Source: Caulobacteraceae bacterium
Lineage (GTDB): Bacteria > Pseudomonadota > Alphaproteobacteria > Caulobacterales > Caulobacteraceae
DNA length: 64,000 bases
Assembly: GCA_031291645.1 (NCBI GenBank)
Contig: JARLIQ010000061.1
Span: 54,125 to 118,124 of the forward strand
Direction: 5' to 3'
Part shown: piece after piece, positions 45,203-53,572 of the stretch
How the letters are laid out: each line of letters starts with the position of its first letter
Numbering within the stretch: the stretch's first letter is position 1
The notes under the pieces: generated by a model
Told to the model about the DNA's origin: nothing
Seen by the model: only the letters and a program-made list of their open reading frames with translations
Databases searched by the model: none
Position numbers and translations under genes: made by a program

Positions 45203-45820
45203 ATGGCTGACGTCGAACAGTCCGCGGCTTCGCCCGAAACCGAACGAGTGGTGATCAAGAAGTACGCCAACCGGCGGCTCTACAACACCAAGTCCAGCGC
45301 CTACGTAACGCTCGAAAACCTGTCCGAGATGGTCAAGGATGGGGTCGACTTCGTGGTCTACGACGCCAAGACCAACGAGGACATCACCCGCTCGGTGCTG
45401 ACCCAGATCATCTTCGACGAAGAGAGCCGGGGGCAGAATCTGCTGCCGATTCAGTTCCTGCGGCAGTTGATCCGGTTCTACGGCGACAGTATGCAGGCCT
45501 TCGTCCCCAGCTATCTGGAGTTGTCCCTGGACAGCTTCACCCGCCAGCAGGAGCGGATGCGCGACCAGATCGCCGGGGCCATCGGCGTGGCGCCCGGCAT
45601 GGGCTTCATGGAAGACACGGTGCGCCAGAACCTGGCCCTGTTCGACCGGGCGATGAAGATGTTCACCCCGTTCGCCTTCGCCCGCCCCGAGGAGACCGCC
45701 GCCCCGGCCCCGCCGCCGCCCGAGCCGGCCAAGGCCGCGCCGGACACCTCGCTCGACGACCTGAAGCAGCGCATCGAGGAGATGCAGGCCCAGATCGCCA
45801 AGCTGGCGGCCAAGGAATAA
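45203..45820 (+). CDS. phaR: polyhydroxyalkanoate synthesis regulator PhaR
   Basis: This 205-residue protein has the N-terminal DNA-binding PHB/PHA accumulation regulator domain with VVIKKYANRRLYNTKSSAYV and the ILPIQFLRQLIRFYG-like segment. An amphipathic middle (about residues 100-160) suits binding to polymer granules. A Pro/Ala linker and a short coiled coil (LDDLKQRIEEMQAQIAKLAA) follow. PhaR represses phasin and PHA genes and is titrated by growing polymer. It is divergent from phaA across 215 bases. Confidence 0.93.
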   Translation: MADVEQSAASPETERVVIKKYANRRLYNTKSSAYVTLENLSEMVKDGVDFVVYDAKTNEDITRSVLTQIIFDEESRGQNLLPIQFLRQLIRFYGDSMQAFVPSYLELSLDSFTRQQERMRDQIAGAIGVAPGMGFMEDTVRQNLALFDRAMKMFTPFAFARPEETAAPAPPPPEPAKAAPDTSLDDLKQRIEEMQAQIAKLAAKE

Positions 45821-45931
45821 ATTAATCCCCACTGGGGTAAGAGGAATTATTTAACCGGCGCGTCCGCGCGTACGGCTTCTTAACTCTGCCTAACTAACGC
45901 TGATGGGCCAACAGAGCACGGCCCGCCCGCG

Positions 45932-46282
45932 ATGACCGACCCCATTTCCCCCATCGGCGGCCCCTATGGCCCACGGCCCATCTCGCGTCGCGCGGCGGAC
46001 GAGGACGACGTCCTGGACGCCGGCGCCGAGGCCTCGGACGACGGCGGCTCGCGCCTGCCGATGGTGATCGAACCCCCACCGCCCCAGGCCCCGCCACGCT
46101 CGCGCCGCGCGGCCCTGGCCGCCTTCGCCGCCCAACTGCTGGGCCAGGGCGGGCAGAAACGCGGCCTTCGCGGCGGGCGCGAGACGCTGGAAAAGGCGCG
46201 GACCGCCTACCTCGAAACCGAATGGTCCGGCCCGGCCGACCGCCGCCTGACCACCGGCAAGATCACCAAGACGGAAATCTAG
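45932..46282 (+). CDS. small conserved protein of unknown function
   Basis: The 116-residue protein has a Pro-rich, acidic N-terminal half. The tail looks well conserved: AALAAFAAQLLGQGGQKRGL followed by RGGRETLEKARTAYLETEWSGP and ADRRLTTGKITKTEI. I recall similar tails in Caulobacter hypothetical proteins. No signal peptide or membrane helix is seen. It follows phaR by 110 bases and faces the HTH gene. Confidence 0.7.
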   Translation: MTDPISPIGGPYGPRPISRRAADEDDVLDAGAEASDDGGSRLPMVIEPPPPQAPPRSRRAALAAFAAQLLGQGGQKRGLRGGRETLEKARTAYLETEWSGPADRRLTTGKITKTEI

Positions 46283-46298
46283 CCCGAAGGACGAAAGG

Positions 46299-46616
46299 CT
46301 AGCCCGCACGCGTCAGCCGCTCGAGCAGGGCCTCGATCCGCTCCAGCCGCGCCTCGATGCGCGCCAACCGGCCCTCGTCGGGCGCCGCGGCCGGCGTCGG
46401 CGTCGAGACGCCCGCCCGCTCGGCCAGCTCGCGCGGGCTCACCCCCAGCATCTCGGCGAAGGCCGCGACCTCGGCGGCGCTCAGCTCGCGCTGGTCCTTG
46501 AACACCAGGTCCACCGCCTGCGCCCCGACGCCGGCGGCGGCGCCCAGGGCCGCCCGGCCCAGCCCCCGCTCGGCCAGCCGCGCCTCGAACCACTCGACGT
46601 CGAAGAACAGGGCCAT
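46299..46616 (-). CDS. small helix-turn-helix regulator (XRE-like) with C-terminal coiled coil
   Basis: The 105-residue protein has an N-terminal helical bundle like a Cro/XRE domain (FEARLAERGLGRAALGAAAG followed by AAEVAAFAEMLGVSPRELAERAG). After a Pro/Ala linker, a short heptad coiled coil (RLARIEARLERIEALLERL) probably allows dimer formation. Its target genes are unknown. Confidence 0.75.
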   Translation of the reverse strand: MALFFDVEWFEARLAERGLGRAALGAAAGVGAQAVDLVFKDQRELSAAEVAAFAEMLGVSPRELAERAGVSTPTPAAAPDEGRLARIEARLERIEALLERLTRAG

Positions 46617-46687
46617 GCGGTCAGGCCCGGCCCTGGCCCGGAATTTGCTTTTCGTTCAGCACGTTCGTTCCGTTTGCAGAGCCGCCC

Positions 46688-46774
46688 ATGCCCGCCCTCG
46701 CCGCCTTCGCCGCCTTCGCCGTCAAGACCTTCGACATCTTCGTGGTGGCGCTGATCTTCACCGCCCTGACCTGA
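46688..46774 (+). CDS. possible 28-residue membrane peptide
   Basis: The frame begins MPALAAFAAFAVKTFDIFVV and ends with a hydrophobic ALIFTALT, giving one membrane helix with a central Lys/Asp pair. The ribosome site is weak (GCAGAG). It sits in the short gap between the divergent HTH gene and the convergent membrane-protein gene. Small size makes it doubtful. Confidence 0.3.
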   Translation: MPALAAFAAFAVKTFDIFVVALIFTALT

Positions 46775-46777
46775 CCT

Positions 46778-47200
46778 TCAGCCGTTGTGGAAATCGACCT
46801 CGCGCCGCGCGGCGACGATGGTGACGATGAAACCGGCCAGGACGTCCAGCAGCACCATCAGGGCCAGCAGGAAGAAGGTCGAGGTGGCGAAGGCCGGGAA
46901 CAGCAGGAACTCGACCAGGCAGGCGATGAACAGCACCATGGTCAGGGAGTGGTTGACGATCGCCACCTGACGGCTGGTGGTCGATTTCAGCAGCTCGACG
47001 AACAGCACCACAAGCGCGCCGGCGAGCAGCAGGTCGCCCAGGCTGACGGCCCACTCGGCGTGCGAGGCCATCGGGATGGAGAACAGCCGGGCCGAAAGCC
47101 GGTCGGCCGCGCCGGTCCCCTTGAAGCCGCCGACGATGGTCAGGGCGACCAGATTGTAGAGCAGCACGGGCAGGGCCAGCAGCGGCAGCGCGGCCAGCAT
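46778..47200 (-). CDS. small multi-pass membrane protein of unknown function
   Basis: The 140-residue protein has four hydrophobic helices (about 3-22, 50-70, 84-105, 108-130) and a short charged end (AARREVDFHNG). The loop SIPMASHAEWAVSLGDLLLA is distinctive. No known family is recognised. It stands alone before the glycosyltransferase gene. Confidence 0.75.
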   Translation of the reverse strand: MLAALPLLALPVLLYNLVALTIVGGFKGTGAADRLSARLFSIPMASHAEWAVSLGDLLLAGALVVLFVELLKSTTSRQVAIVNHSLTMVLFIACLVEFLLFPAFATSTFFLLALMVLLDVLAGFIVTIVAARREVDFHNG

Positions 47201-47280
47201 GTCGCCTCCTCCTCAAATCGGGCTTCAGCGCGCCGAATCCCAGCGTGACCGATTTGGCCGCCGGACGCAAAGCGCCCCAT

Positions 47281-48000
47281 CTAGAGGACGGTGGGTTCGC
47301 CGGGGTGGCGGGCGCGGGCGCGCAGCCAGACCACGCCCATCAGGTCCCAGACCGAGGCCCAGAGCCGGCCGAGGTTGGTGTACTTCGACGCGCCGGTCTC
47401 GCGCGGGCGGTGGCCCACCGGCTCGAACGCCGCCTCGAAGCCCTCGCGGATGACCAGGGCCGGCATGAAGCGGTGCTGGTGGTCGAAGAACGGCAGCCGC
47501 AGATAGACCTCGCGCCGGATCGCCTTGAGCCCGCAGCCCGAATCGGCCGCCCCGTCGCCCAGCAGCCGGCCGCGCACGGCGTTGGCCATGCGCGAGGCGA
47601 CGCGCTTGGCGAGGGTGTCGCGCCGCTTGGTCCGCTCGCCACCGATCAGGCCCAGGCCGGGCGGGGCGTCCATCAGCCGCTGGGCCAGGCGCGGGGCGTC
47701 GGCGGGGTCGTTCTGGCCGTCACCGTCGAGGGTGACGACGATGGCGCCGCGGGCGGCGAGGACGCCGGTGCGGATCGCCCGGCTCTGGCCGGCGTTGCGC
47801 GCGTGGCCGATCACCCTGAGCGCCGGCAGTTCGGCCTTCAGCGCGACGAGCGCAGCGCGGGTGCCGTCGCGGCTGGCGTCGTCGATGAAGATCATCTCGT
47901 AAGCCAGGCCCTCGAAGGCGGCGGCGATCTCGCGCGCCAGGCCCGCGACCGCCCCCTCCTCGTTGAACACCGGGGTCACCACTGAGAAGTCTGGGTCCAT
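47281..48000 (-). CDS. GT2-family glycosyltransferase (dolichol-phosphate-mannose-synthase-like)
   Basis: The 239-residue protein has a GT-A fold: FSVVTPVFNEEGAV at the start, FIDDASRDGT, GHARNAGQSRAIRTGVLAA, and DGDGQNDP as the metal-binding DxD-type site. No C-terminal membrane helices are present. Such enzymes transfer a sugar to a lipid phosphate carrier. It is divergent from a PMT-type transferase 66 bases away. The pair could make and then use a lipid-linked sugar, as ArnC and ArnT do. Confidence 0.88.
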   Translation of the reverse strand: MDPDFSVVTPVFNEEGAVAGLAREIAAAFEGLAYEMIFIDDASRDGTRAALVALKAELPALRVIGHARNAGQSRAIRTGVLAARGAIVVTLDGDGQNDPADAPRLAQRLMDAPPGLGLIGGERTKRRDTLAKRVASRMANAVRGRLLGDGAADSGCGLKAIRREVYLRLPFFDHQHRFMPALVIREGFEAAFEPVGHRPRETGASKYTNLGRLWASVWDLMGVVWLRARARHPGEPTVL

Positions 48001-48066
48001 AGATCCCTTAGGTCCCTTCGCGCGCCCCGGGGTTGAAGCTTCGAGGTTCGTGCTATCAAAGCCGCG

Positions 48067-49785
48067 ATGACGCAAGAGACTCGCCTGGACAGTATCGCAC
48101 GCGGCTGGCGGGCTCCCTTGCTGGCCGCGCTCGTGGCCCTGCTCGCGGGCCTGCCCGGCCTGTTCGCCCTGCCCCCGCTCGATCGCGACGAATCCCTGTT
48201 CGCCCAGGCCACCGTCCAGATGCTGGAGAGCGGCGACTTCGTCAGCATCCGCTACCAGGACCACCCGCGCGACAAGAAGCCGGTGGCGATCAACTGGCTG
48301 CAGGCGGCCAGCGTCTCGGCGCTCTCGTCGGTCGAGGCGCGCCAGATCTGGGCCTTCCGCATCCCCTCGCTGCTGGGCGCGATGCTGGCGGCGGCGGCCC
48401 TGGCCTGGGGCGTAATGCGATTCTTCGGCGCGGGGACCGGCCTGGCCGCCGGGGCGATCTTCGCCAGCACCCTTCTGCTGTCGACCGAGGCGGGGATCGC
48501 CAAGACCGACGCGGTGCTGTGCGGCGCGACCACCCTGGCCATGGCCGCCCTGGCCAGGCTCTACGCCGCCTGGAACCTGAACGACGGCGTCGGCGCGGGG
48601 CGGCGGACCAAGCTGCTGTTCTGGCTCGGCCTGGCGCTGGGCGTGCTGGACAAGGGGCCGATCGGGCCGATGGTCGCCCTCCTGGCCGGACTGACGCTGT
48701 GGGCCTGGGACCGCAAGGCGCCCTGGGCCCGCACCCTGGGCTGGGGCTGGGGGCTGATGCTGATCCTGCTGGTCGCCGCGCCCTGGGCGGTGGCGATCAC
48801 GGTCAAGACCGACGGCCAGTTCTGGACCGGCGCGATCGGCGGGGACCTGGCGCCCAAGCTGGCGCGCGGGGACGCCGGCCACGGCGCGCCGCCGGGCTAC
48901 CACAGCCTGCTGGCCATCATCCTCTTCTTCCCGGCCACCGCCCTCCTGCCCGCCGCCCTGGTCCAGGGCTGGAAGGGGCGGGCCGAGGCCGGCGTGCGCT
49001 TCGCCGTCGCCTGGCTGGTTCCGACCTGGCTGGTGTTCGAGCTGCTCCCGACCAAGCTGCCGCACTATCCGATGCCGGCCTACGGGGCGCTGGCCTGGCT
49101 GGCCGCGGTCGCCCTGACCCGGCCGATCGGCCGCCCCAGCGCCTGGATCGGCGCGGGCCTGTCGGTCCTCGTCGGCGTGGTCTTCGCCGCGGTCGCCGGC
49201 GTCGCCCAGGCCCGATACGGCGAGCCGGCGGGGCTGGGCTGGGCGATCCTGGCCGGCGCGCTGGGCCTGCTGGCGGGCCTGGCGGGCGCGGCGATCCCGC
49301 TGGCGCCCAGCCGCCGGGGCGCGGTGCTGGCGGCGGCGATCGCCCTGGGGATCGCCGCCCACGCCGCCCTCGCCGCCGGCCTCGCCCCCCGGCTGGGGGA
49401 CCTGTGGCTGTCGCGCCGGACCATGGCCGCGCTGGACCACGTCCGCCTGGACCCACGCGGCGGGCTGATCCCCGGCCCGGTCGCTGTGGTCGGCTACGCC
49501 GAGCCCAGCCTGGTCTTCAGCCTGGGCACCGAGACCGAGTTCGCCGGCATCGAGGACGCGGCCGAGGCGGTTTCCGAGGGCCGGCCGGTGGTGGTCGAGC
49601 AGCGCCAGGACCAGGCCTTCCGCGACGAACTGGCCGCAGACGGGTTGAAGGCGACGGCGGTTGGAACCGTCTCCGGCCTGGACTATTCGAAGGGCAAGGC
49701 GCTGCGGCTGATCCTCTACCGGTCCGACAGCCCGCCACAGCCGGACGACCAGGACACCGGCCCAGATCAAGGAGGCGCCCCGTGA
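48067..49785 (+). CDS. ArnT/PMT-family membrane glycosyltransferase
   Basis: The 572-residue protein has about twelve membrane helices. The first periplasmic loop holds PPLDRDESLFAQATVQMLES, with the acidic pair of GT-C enzymes, and YQDHPRDKKPVAINWLQAA follows. ArnT-type enzymes move a sugar from undecaprenyl phosphate to lipid A or another acceptor at the periplasmic side. The acceptor here is unknown. Its stop overlaps the GTG of the HMG-CoA lyase gene, an odd functional pair. Confidence 0.88.
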   Translation: MTQETRLDSIARGWRAPLLAALVALLAGLPGLFALPPLDRDESLFAQATVQMLESGDFVSIRYQDHPRDKKPVAINWLQAASVSALSSVEARQIWAFRIPSLLGAMLAAAALAWGVMRFFGAGTGLAAGAIFASTLLLSTEAGIAKTDAVLCGATTLAMAALARLYAAWNLNDGVGAGRRTKLLFWLGLALGVLDKGPIGPMVALLAGLTLWAWDRKAPWARTLGWGWGLMLILLVAAPWAVAITVKTDGQFWTGAIGGDLAPKLARGDAGHGAPPGYHSLLAIILFFPATALLPAALVQGWKGRAEAGVRFAVAWLVPTWLVFELLPTKLPHYPMPAYGALAWLAAVALTRPIGRPSAWIGAGLSVLVGVVFAAVAGVAQARYGEPAGLGWAILAGALGLLAGLAGAAIPLAPSRRGAVLAAAIALGIAAHAALAAGLAPRLGDLWLSRRTMAALDHVRLDPRGGLIPGPVAVVGYAEPSLVFSLGTETEFAGIEDAAEAVSEGRPVVVEQRQDQAFRDELAADGLKATAVGTVSGLDYSKGKALRLILYRSDSPPQPDDQDTGPDQGGAP

Positions 49786-50687
49786 GCCGCCGCGTCGAAA
49801 TCGTCGAGGTCGGGCCGCGCGACGGCCTGCAGAACGAATCCGTCAGCCTGGAGATCGACCAGAAGGTCGAGTTCATCAACCGGCTGGAAGCCTGCGGCGT
49901 TCGCCGGGTCGAGGCGGTCTCGTTCGTCAACCCGCGCCGCGTGCCGCAGATGGCCGGCGCCGAGGAGGTGATGGCCGCCCTGCCGAGGACGAGCGGCCGC
50001 TCGCGCATCGGCCTCGTCTTGAACCAGCGCGGCTGGGACCGGGCGGTGGCCGCCGGCTGCGACGAGGCCAATGTGGTGGTCTGCGCCTCCGACGGCTTCG
50101 GCATCCGCAACCAGGGCGCCAACGTCGCCGAGCAGCTCGCCGCCATGGCCGCCATCGCCGAGCGTCGCGCGGCCGAGGGCGGGCCGGTGCTGTCGCTGAC
50201 CATATCGGTGGCCTTCGGCGACCCCTTCGACGGCGAGGTCAGCCAGGATCAGGTCGCGGCCATCGCCCGCGAAGCCGCCGCCGTCGGCATCGGCGAGATC
50301 GCGCTCGGCGACACCATCGGCGTGGCCGATCCCTGGACCGTGCGCGCGCGCATCGAGGCGGTGCGCAAGGCCGCGCCGGACGCGCGCATCCGCATGCACT
50401 TCCACAACACCCGCAACACGGGCCTGGCCAACGCCTACGCCAGCATCGAGGCGGGCGTCGACGTGCTGGACGCCAGCTGCGGCGGCATCGGCGGCTGTCC
50501 CTTCGCCCCGGCGGCGACCGGCAACATCGCTACCGAGGACCTGGTCTACATGCTGGACCGCGCCGGCTTCGAGACCGGGCTCGACCTCGACGGGCTGATC
50601 GAGACCGGCCGCTGGATCGGCGAACGCCTGGGCAAGGCCGCGCCCTCCGCCCTCACCCGCGCCGGCGTGTTCCCGGCGGCGGCCTGA
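49782..50687 (+). CDS. hydroxymethylglutaryl-CoA lyase
   Basis: The 301-residue HMGL-like TIM-barrel enzyme splits HMG-CoA into acetyl-CoA and acetoacetate, the last step of leucine breakdown. It has EVGPRDGLQNE (metal/catalytic Arg and Asp), SFVNPRRVPQMA, HFHNTRNTGLAN with the metal His pair, and the signature GGIGGCPFAPAATGN with the active-site Cys. The GTG start overlaps the preceding stop (GTGA), with AAGGAGG upstream. Confidence 0.92.
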   Translation: MSRRVEIVEVGPRDGLQNESVSLEIDQKVEFINRLEACGVRRVEAVSFVNPRRVPQMAGAEEVMAALPRTSGRSRIGLVLNQRGWDRAVAAGCDEANVVVCASDGFGIRNQGANVAEQLAAMAAIAERRAAEGGPVLSLTISVAFGDPFDGEVSQDQVAAIAREAAAVGIGEIALGDTIGVADPWTVRARIEAVRKAAPDARIRMHFHNTRNTGLANAYASIEAGVDVLDASCGGIGGCPFAPAATGNIATEDLVYMLDRAGFETGLDLDGLIETGRWIGERLGKAAPSALTRAGVFPAAA

Positions 50688-51578
50688 TCAATCGCCGCCA
50701 TAAGGCTGGGCGCGGAACGCCGGCGCGAGGCACCAGTCGCGGAACGCGGCCATCGCCGGGGTGAGCGGCCGCCCGGCCAGCGCGGTCAGCCAATAGGCGC
50801 CCACCTCCGCCTCGACCGGAAACGGCTGGACCAATTGGCGCAGATGGAGCTCGCGCCCGAACATGATCGGCGGGGCCAGGGCCACGCCCTCGCCCAGGAT
50901 CGCCGCCTGGACCATCAGGCTGAGCGAATCGAACACCGGGCCGAACGCCGTCGGCGGCTCGACCTCGGCGGCGGCGCACCAGGCCGGCCATTCCTCCCGC
51001 CGGTAGGAGCGCAGCAGGGGCACGCTGGCCAGGTCCCGCGGCGCCTCCAGCCGCGCCGCCAGGCCCGGGGCGCAGACCGGGGTCAGCGGCGCGCGCAGTA
51101 TCTCCTCGCAGGCGACCCCGTGCCAGCGGCCGTCGCCGAAGCGGATGGCCATGTCCAGGCCCTCGGCGGCGAGGTCGACCTTATTGTTGTGGGTGCGCAC
51201 CTGGACGTCGACCAGCGGCTGGGCGTCACGGAACCCGGCCAGGCGCGGCAGGAGCCAGCGCACCGCGAAGGTGCCGACCACGCCCACGGTCAGCACCTGG
51301 CGCATGGCCCCGGCCTGGAACCGTTCGAGCCCGCGGCCGATCCGGTCGAACGCCTCGGTCAGGACCGGCAGCAGCGCCTGCCCCTCCTCGGTCAGCACCA
51401 GGCCGTGGGCCAGCCGGCGGAACAGCACCGCGCCCAGCCGCCGCTCCAACCCCTTGACCTGATGGCTGACCGCCGCCTGGGTGACGCACAGCTCGGCCGA
51501 CGCGCGGGTGAAGCTGAGATGCCGCGCCGAGGCTTCGAAGGCCCGGAGCGCGTTCAGCGGCAATTGCGTCCGATCCAT
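50688..51578 (-). CDS. LysR-family regulator, GcvA/AmpR type
   Basis: The 296-residue protein starts MDRTQLPLNALRAFEASARH, the GcvA/AmpR-type opening, and the helix-turn-helix is SFTRASAELCVTQAAVSHQVKGLERRLG. The substrate-binding domain follows with VDVQVRTHNN and LDMAIRFGDGRW. It ends directly against the HMG-CoA lyase stop and is divergent from the murA-like gene 97 bases away, which it may regulate. Confidence 0.9.
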   Translation of the reverse strand: MDRTQLPLNALRAFEASARHLSFTRASAELCVTQAAVSHQVKGLERRLGAVLFRRLAHGLVLTEEGQALLPVLTEAFDRIGRGLERFQAGAMRQVLTVGVVGTFAVRWLLPRLAGFRDAQPLVDVQVRTHNNKVDLAAEGLDMAIRFGDGRWHGVACEEILRAPLTPVCAPGLAARLEAPRDLASVPLLRSYRREEWPAWCAAAEVEPPTAFGPVFDSLSLMVQAAILGEGVALAPPIMFGRELHLRQLVQPFPVEAEVGAYWLTALAGRPLTPAMAAFRDWCLAPAFRAQPYGGD

Positions 51579-51674
51579 CCACAGCCCTAGATTTTCGAGG
51601 CCTCGCCCCGAGCTATCATCGTTTGCGCGGCGCCGCCATCGACGCTTCCCTGAGACGGCGAAACGGGGGCGGCG

Positions 51675-52973
51675 ATGACGCGACTGACGATCAACGGCGG
51701 GCGGCCGCTCTCGGGGCGGGTCACGCCGTCCGCCAACAAGAACGCGGTGCTCCCGGTGCTGTGCGCCAGCCTCCTGACCCGCGAGCCGGTCATCCTCTCC
51801 GGCGTGCCGGACGTGACCGACGCGCGCAAGCTTCTGGACCTGTTCAAGGCCATCGGCACTGTGGTCGAGGCCGACCTGACGTCTGGCTCGGTGCGCATGC
51901 GCCACGGCGGGGCGCTGAACCCCGAGGGCGCACGCCTGCCGGCCGGCATGCGCTCCAGCCTGATGCTGATCCCGCCGCTGCTGCACCGCTTCGGCCGGGT
52001 GATGGTCGAGGAGGAGACCAAGGGCTGCACGCTCGGGGTGCGCGAGATCGACCCGCACATCGAGGTGTTCAAGGGCTTCGGCGCTCACGTCGAGGAGACG
52101 CCCGAGGGCCTGGTGATCACCGCGCCGCGGGCGCTGGCGCCGATGCGCCACTGGCTCGACTACGCCTCGGTGACCACCACCGAGAACTTCCTGCTCTGCG
52201 CGGTCAAGGCGGGCGGCCGCTCGCGCCTGGTCAACGCGGCCTGCGAGCCGCACGTCCAGGAGCTGTGCCGGTTCCTCAGCCTGATGGGCGCGCGCATTGA
52301 GGGCGCGGGCGCATCGACGCTGCAGGTCGAGGGCCAGGCCGAACTCGGCGGCGCGACCTACGCCTTCGCCGAAGACCATCATGAGATCGCGACCTTCCTG
52401 GCCCTGGGCGCCATGACCGGCGGCCAGGTCGAGGTGCGCAACGGCGCGCCCGACCAGTTCCAACTCCTGGACCGCACCTTCGCCAAGTTCGGCGCGGACA
52501 TCGTCCATCTCGGCGGCTGGTCGCGCGTGCGCCCCGCCGGCGCGCTCAAGGTCCGCCCGCCCTTCACCGCCCACCTGACCCAGAAGGTCGAGGCCGCACC
52601 CTGGCCCTATGTCCCGGCCGACCTCCTGCCGATCTTCATCGCGCTGGGCGTGCGCGCCGAAGGCTCGATGCTGTTCTGGAACAAGGTCTATGAGGGCGCG
52701 CTCGGCTGGACCGCGGAACTGGCCAAGTTCGGCGCCCAGGTCGTCGCCTGCGATCCGCACCGGGTGATCACCGTCGGCGACCGGCCGTTGGCGCCGGCCG
52801 AGGTCGAGAGCCCCTACATCATCCGCGTGGCCATCGCCCTTCTGATGGTCGCCGCCTCGATCCCCGGCCGCTCGGTGATCCACAACGCCGACCCGATCCG
52901 CCGCGCCCATCCGCACTTCGTCGAAAACCTGCGCGGCCTCGGCGCCGACGTGGCCTGGGAGGACCCGGCGTGA
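51675..52973 (+). CDS. divergent MurA-like UDP-GlcNAc 1-carboxyvinyltransferase
   Basis: The 432-residue EPSP-synthase-fold protein keeps Lys22-Asn23 (SANKNAVLPVL), a Cys at 118 in KGCTLGVREIDPHI that matches the PEP-binding Cys115 of MurA, and the acid at about Asp316 (VPADLLPIF). However, the usual PGGCAIG loop is changed to TKGCTLG, and the ENRF region reads EGAL. These changes suggest a paralogue rather than the housekeeping MurA. The reaction is probably enolpyruvyl transfer to a UDP-sugar or similar. It overlaps a GNAT gene downstream (GTGA). Confidence 0.8.
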   Translation: MTRLTINGGRPLSGRVTPSANKNAVLPVLCASLLTREPVILSGVPDVTDARKLLDLFKAIGTVVEADLTSGSVRMRHGGALNPEGARLPAGMRSSLMLIPPLLHRFGRVMVEEETKGCTLGVREIDPHIEVFKGFGAHVEETPEGLVITAPRALAPMRHWLDYASVTTTENFLLCAVKAGGRSRLVNAACEPHVQELCRFLSLMGARIEGAGASTLQVEGQAELGGATYAFAEDHHEIATFLALGAMTGGQVEVRNGAPDQFQLLDRTFAKFGADIVHLGGWSRVRPAGALKVRPPFTAHLTQKVEAAPWPYVPADLLPIFIALGVRAEGSMLFWNKVYEGALGWTAELAKFGAQVVACDPHRVITVGDRPLAPAEVESPYIIRVAIALLMVAASIPGRSVIHNADPIRRAHPHFVENLRGLGADVAWEDPA

Positions 52974-53461
52974 CCGAGGTGACCGTCCGGGACGCCCGGC
53001 CGGACGACGCCGAGGCGATCAATCAGGTCGCCCTGGCCGCCTTCGCCCAATACCGCGATCGGTACGACGACTGGCCGCGCTTCTCCCGCGGCCTCGGCGC
53101 CATGTCGACGCTGGCGCGGACCGCCGCGCTGCTGGTCGCCGAGCGGGACGGCGCCGTAGTCGGCGCGGTCGGCTATGTCGCGCCGCATGCGCCCAAGCCG
53201 GACTTCTTCGAACCCGCCCGGCCGGTGATCCGGATGCTGGTGGTCGATCCGGCGGCGCGCGGCGCCGGCGCGGGACGGCGGCTGACTGAGGCCTGCGTCG
53301 AGATGGCCCGGCGCGACGGGGCGCCGGTCATCGCTCTACACACCAGCCCGATCCAGAGCGTAGCGCTGGCCATGTACCTGCGCATGGGCTTCGAGCACCG
53401 CTATCCAGTCGAGCCGATCTTCGGCGTCGCCTACGCCGTCTACGTCAAACCGCTGACGTAG
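52970..53461 (+). CDS. GNAT-family N-acetyltransferase
   Basis: The 163-residue protein starts with GTG overlapping the stop of the murA-like gene. It shows the GNAT fold: VRDARPDDAEAINQVALAAF at the start, MLVVDPAARGAGAGRRLTEACV as the acetyl-CoA loop (motif A), and ALHTSPIQSVALAMYLRMGF as motif B. The substrate is unknown; translational coupling suggests a role linked to the enolpyruvyl transferase product. Confidence 0.87.
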   Translation: MTEVTVRDARPDDAEAINQVALAAFAQYRDRYDDWPRFSRGLGAMSTLARTAALLVAERDGAVVGAVGYVAPHAPKPDFFEPARPVIRMLVVDPAARGAGAGRRLTEACVEMARRDGAPVIALHTSPIQSVALAMYLRMGFEHRYPVEPIFGVAYAVYVKPLT

Positions 53462-53471
53462 AGCCCCGCTA

Positions 53472-53572
53472 GAGCATTTCCCGGTTCGCTTGAACCGGGA
53501 AATGCTCATAAAGTCTTATAATTAGACCATTTTCGACGCCGAACCGGTATCCACTTCGGCGGAAAATGGTCT
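53472..53572. repeat. double-hairpin mosaic repeat between convergent GNAT and thrS genes
   Basis: Hairpin one has perfect 16-base arms GAGCATTTCCCGGTTC and GAACCGGGAAATGCTC with loop GCTT (53472-53507). Hairpin two has 11-base arms AGACCATTTTC and GAAAATGGTCT (53524-53572) with an inner GCCGAA/TTCGGC pair. It fills the whole gap between the two stops and supplies two bases of the thrS stop codon. It is a likely bidirectional transcript end. Confidence 0.85.

Noticed and set aside
45821..45860. Terminator hairpin after phaR
   Set aside because: Only a weak CCCC/GGGG stem is present, with A/T-rich flanks that do not pair well and no T-run; not enough to report.
48033..50687. One 884-codon frame spanning the PMT transferase and the HMG-CoA lyase
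   Set aside because: Its first two thirds lie out of frame with the membrane transferase and show antisense-like composition; the real lyase starts at the GTG at 49782 behind AAGGAGG.
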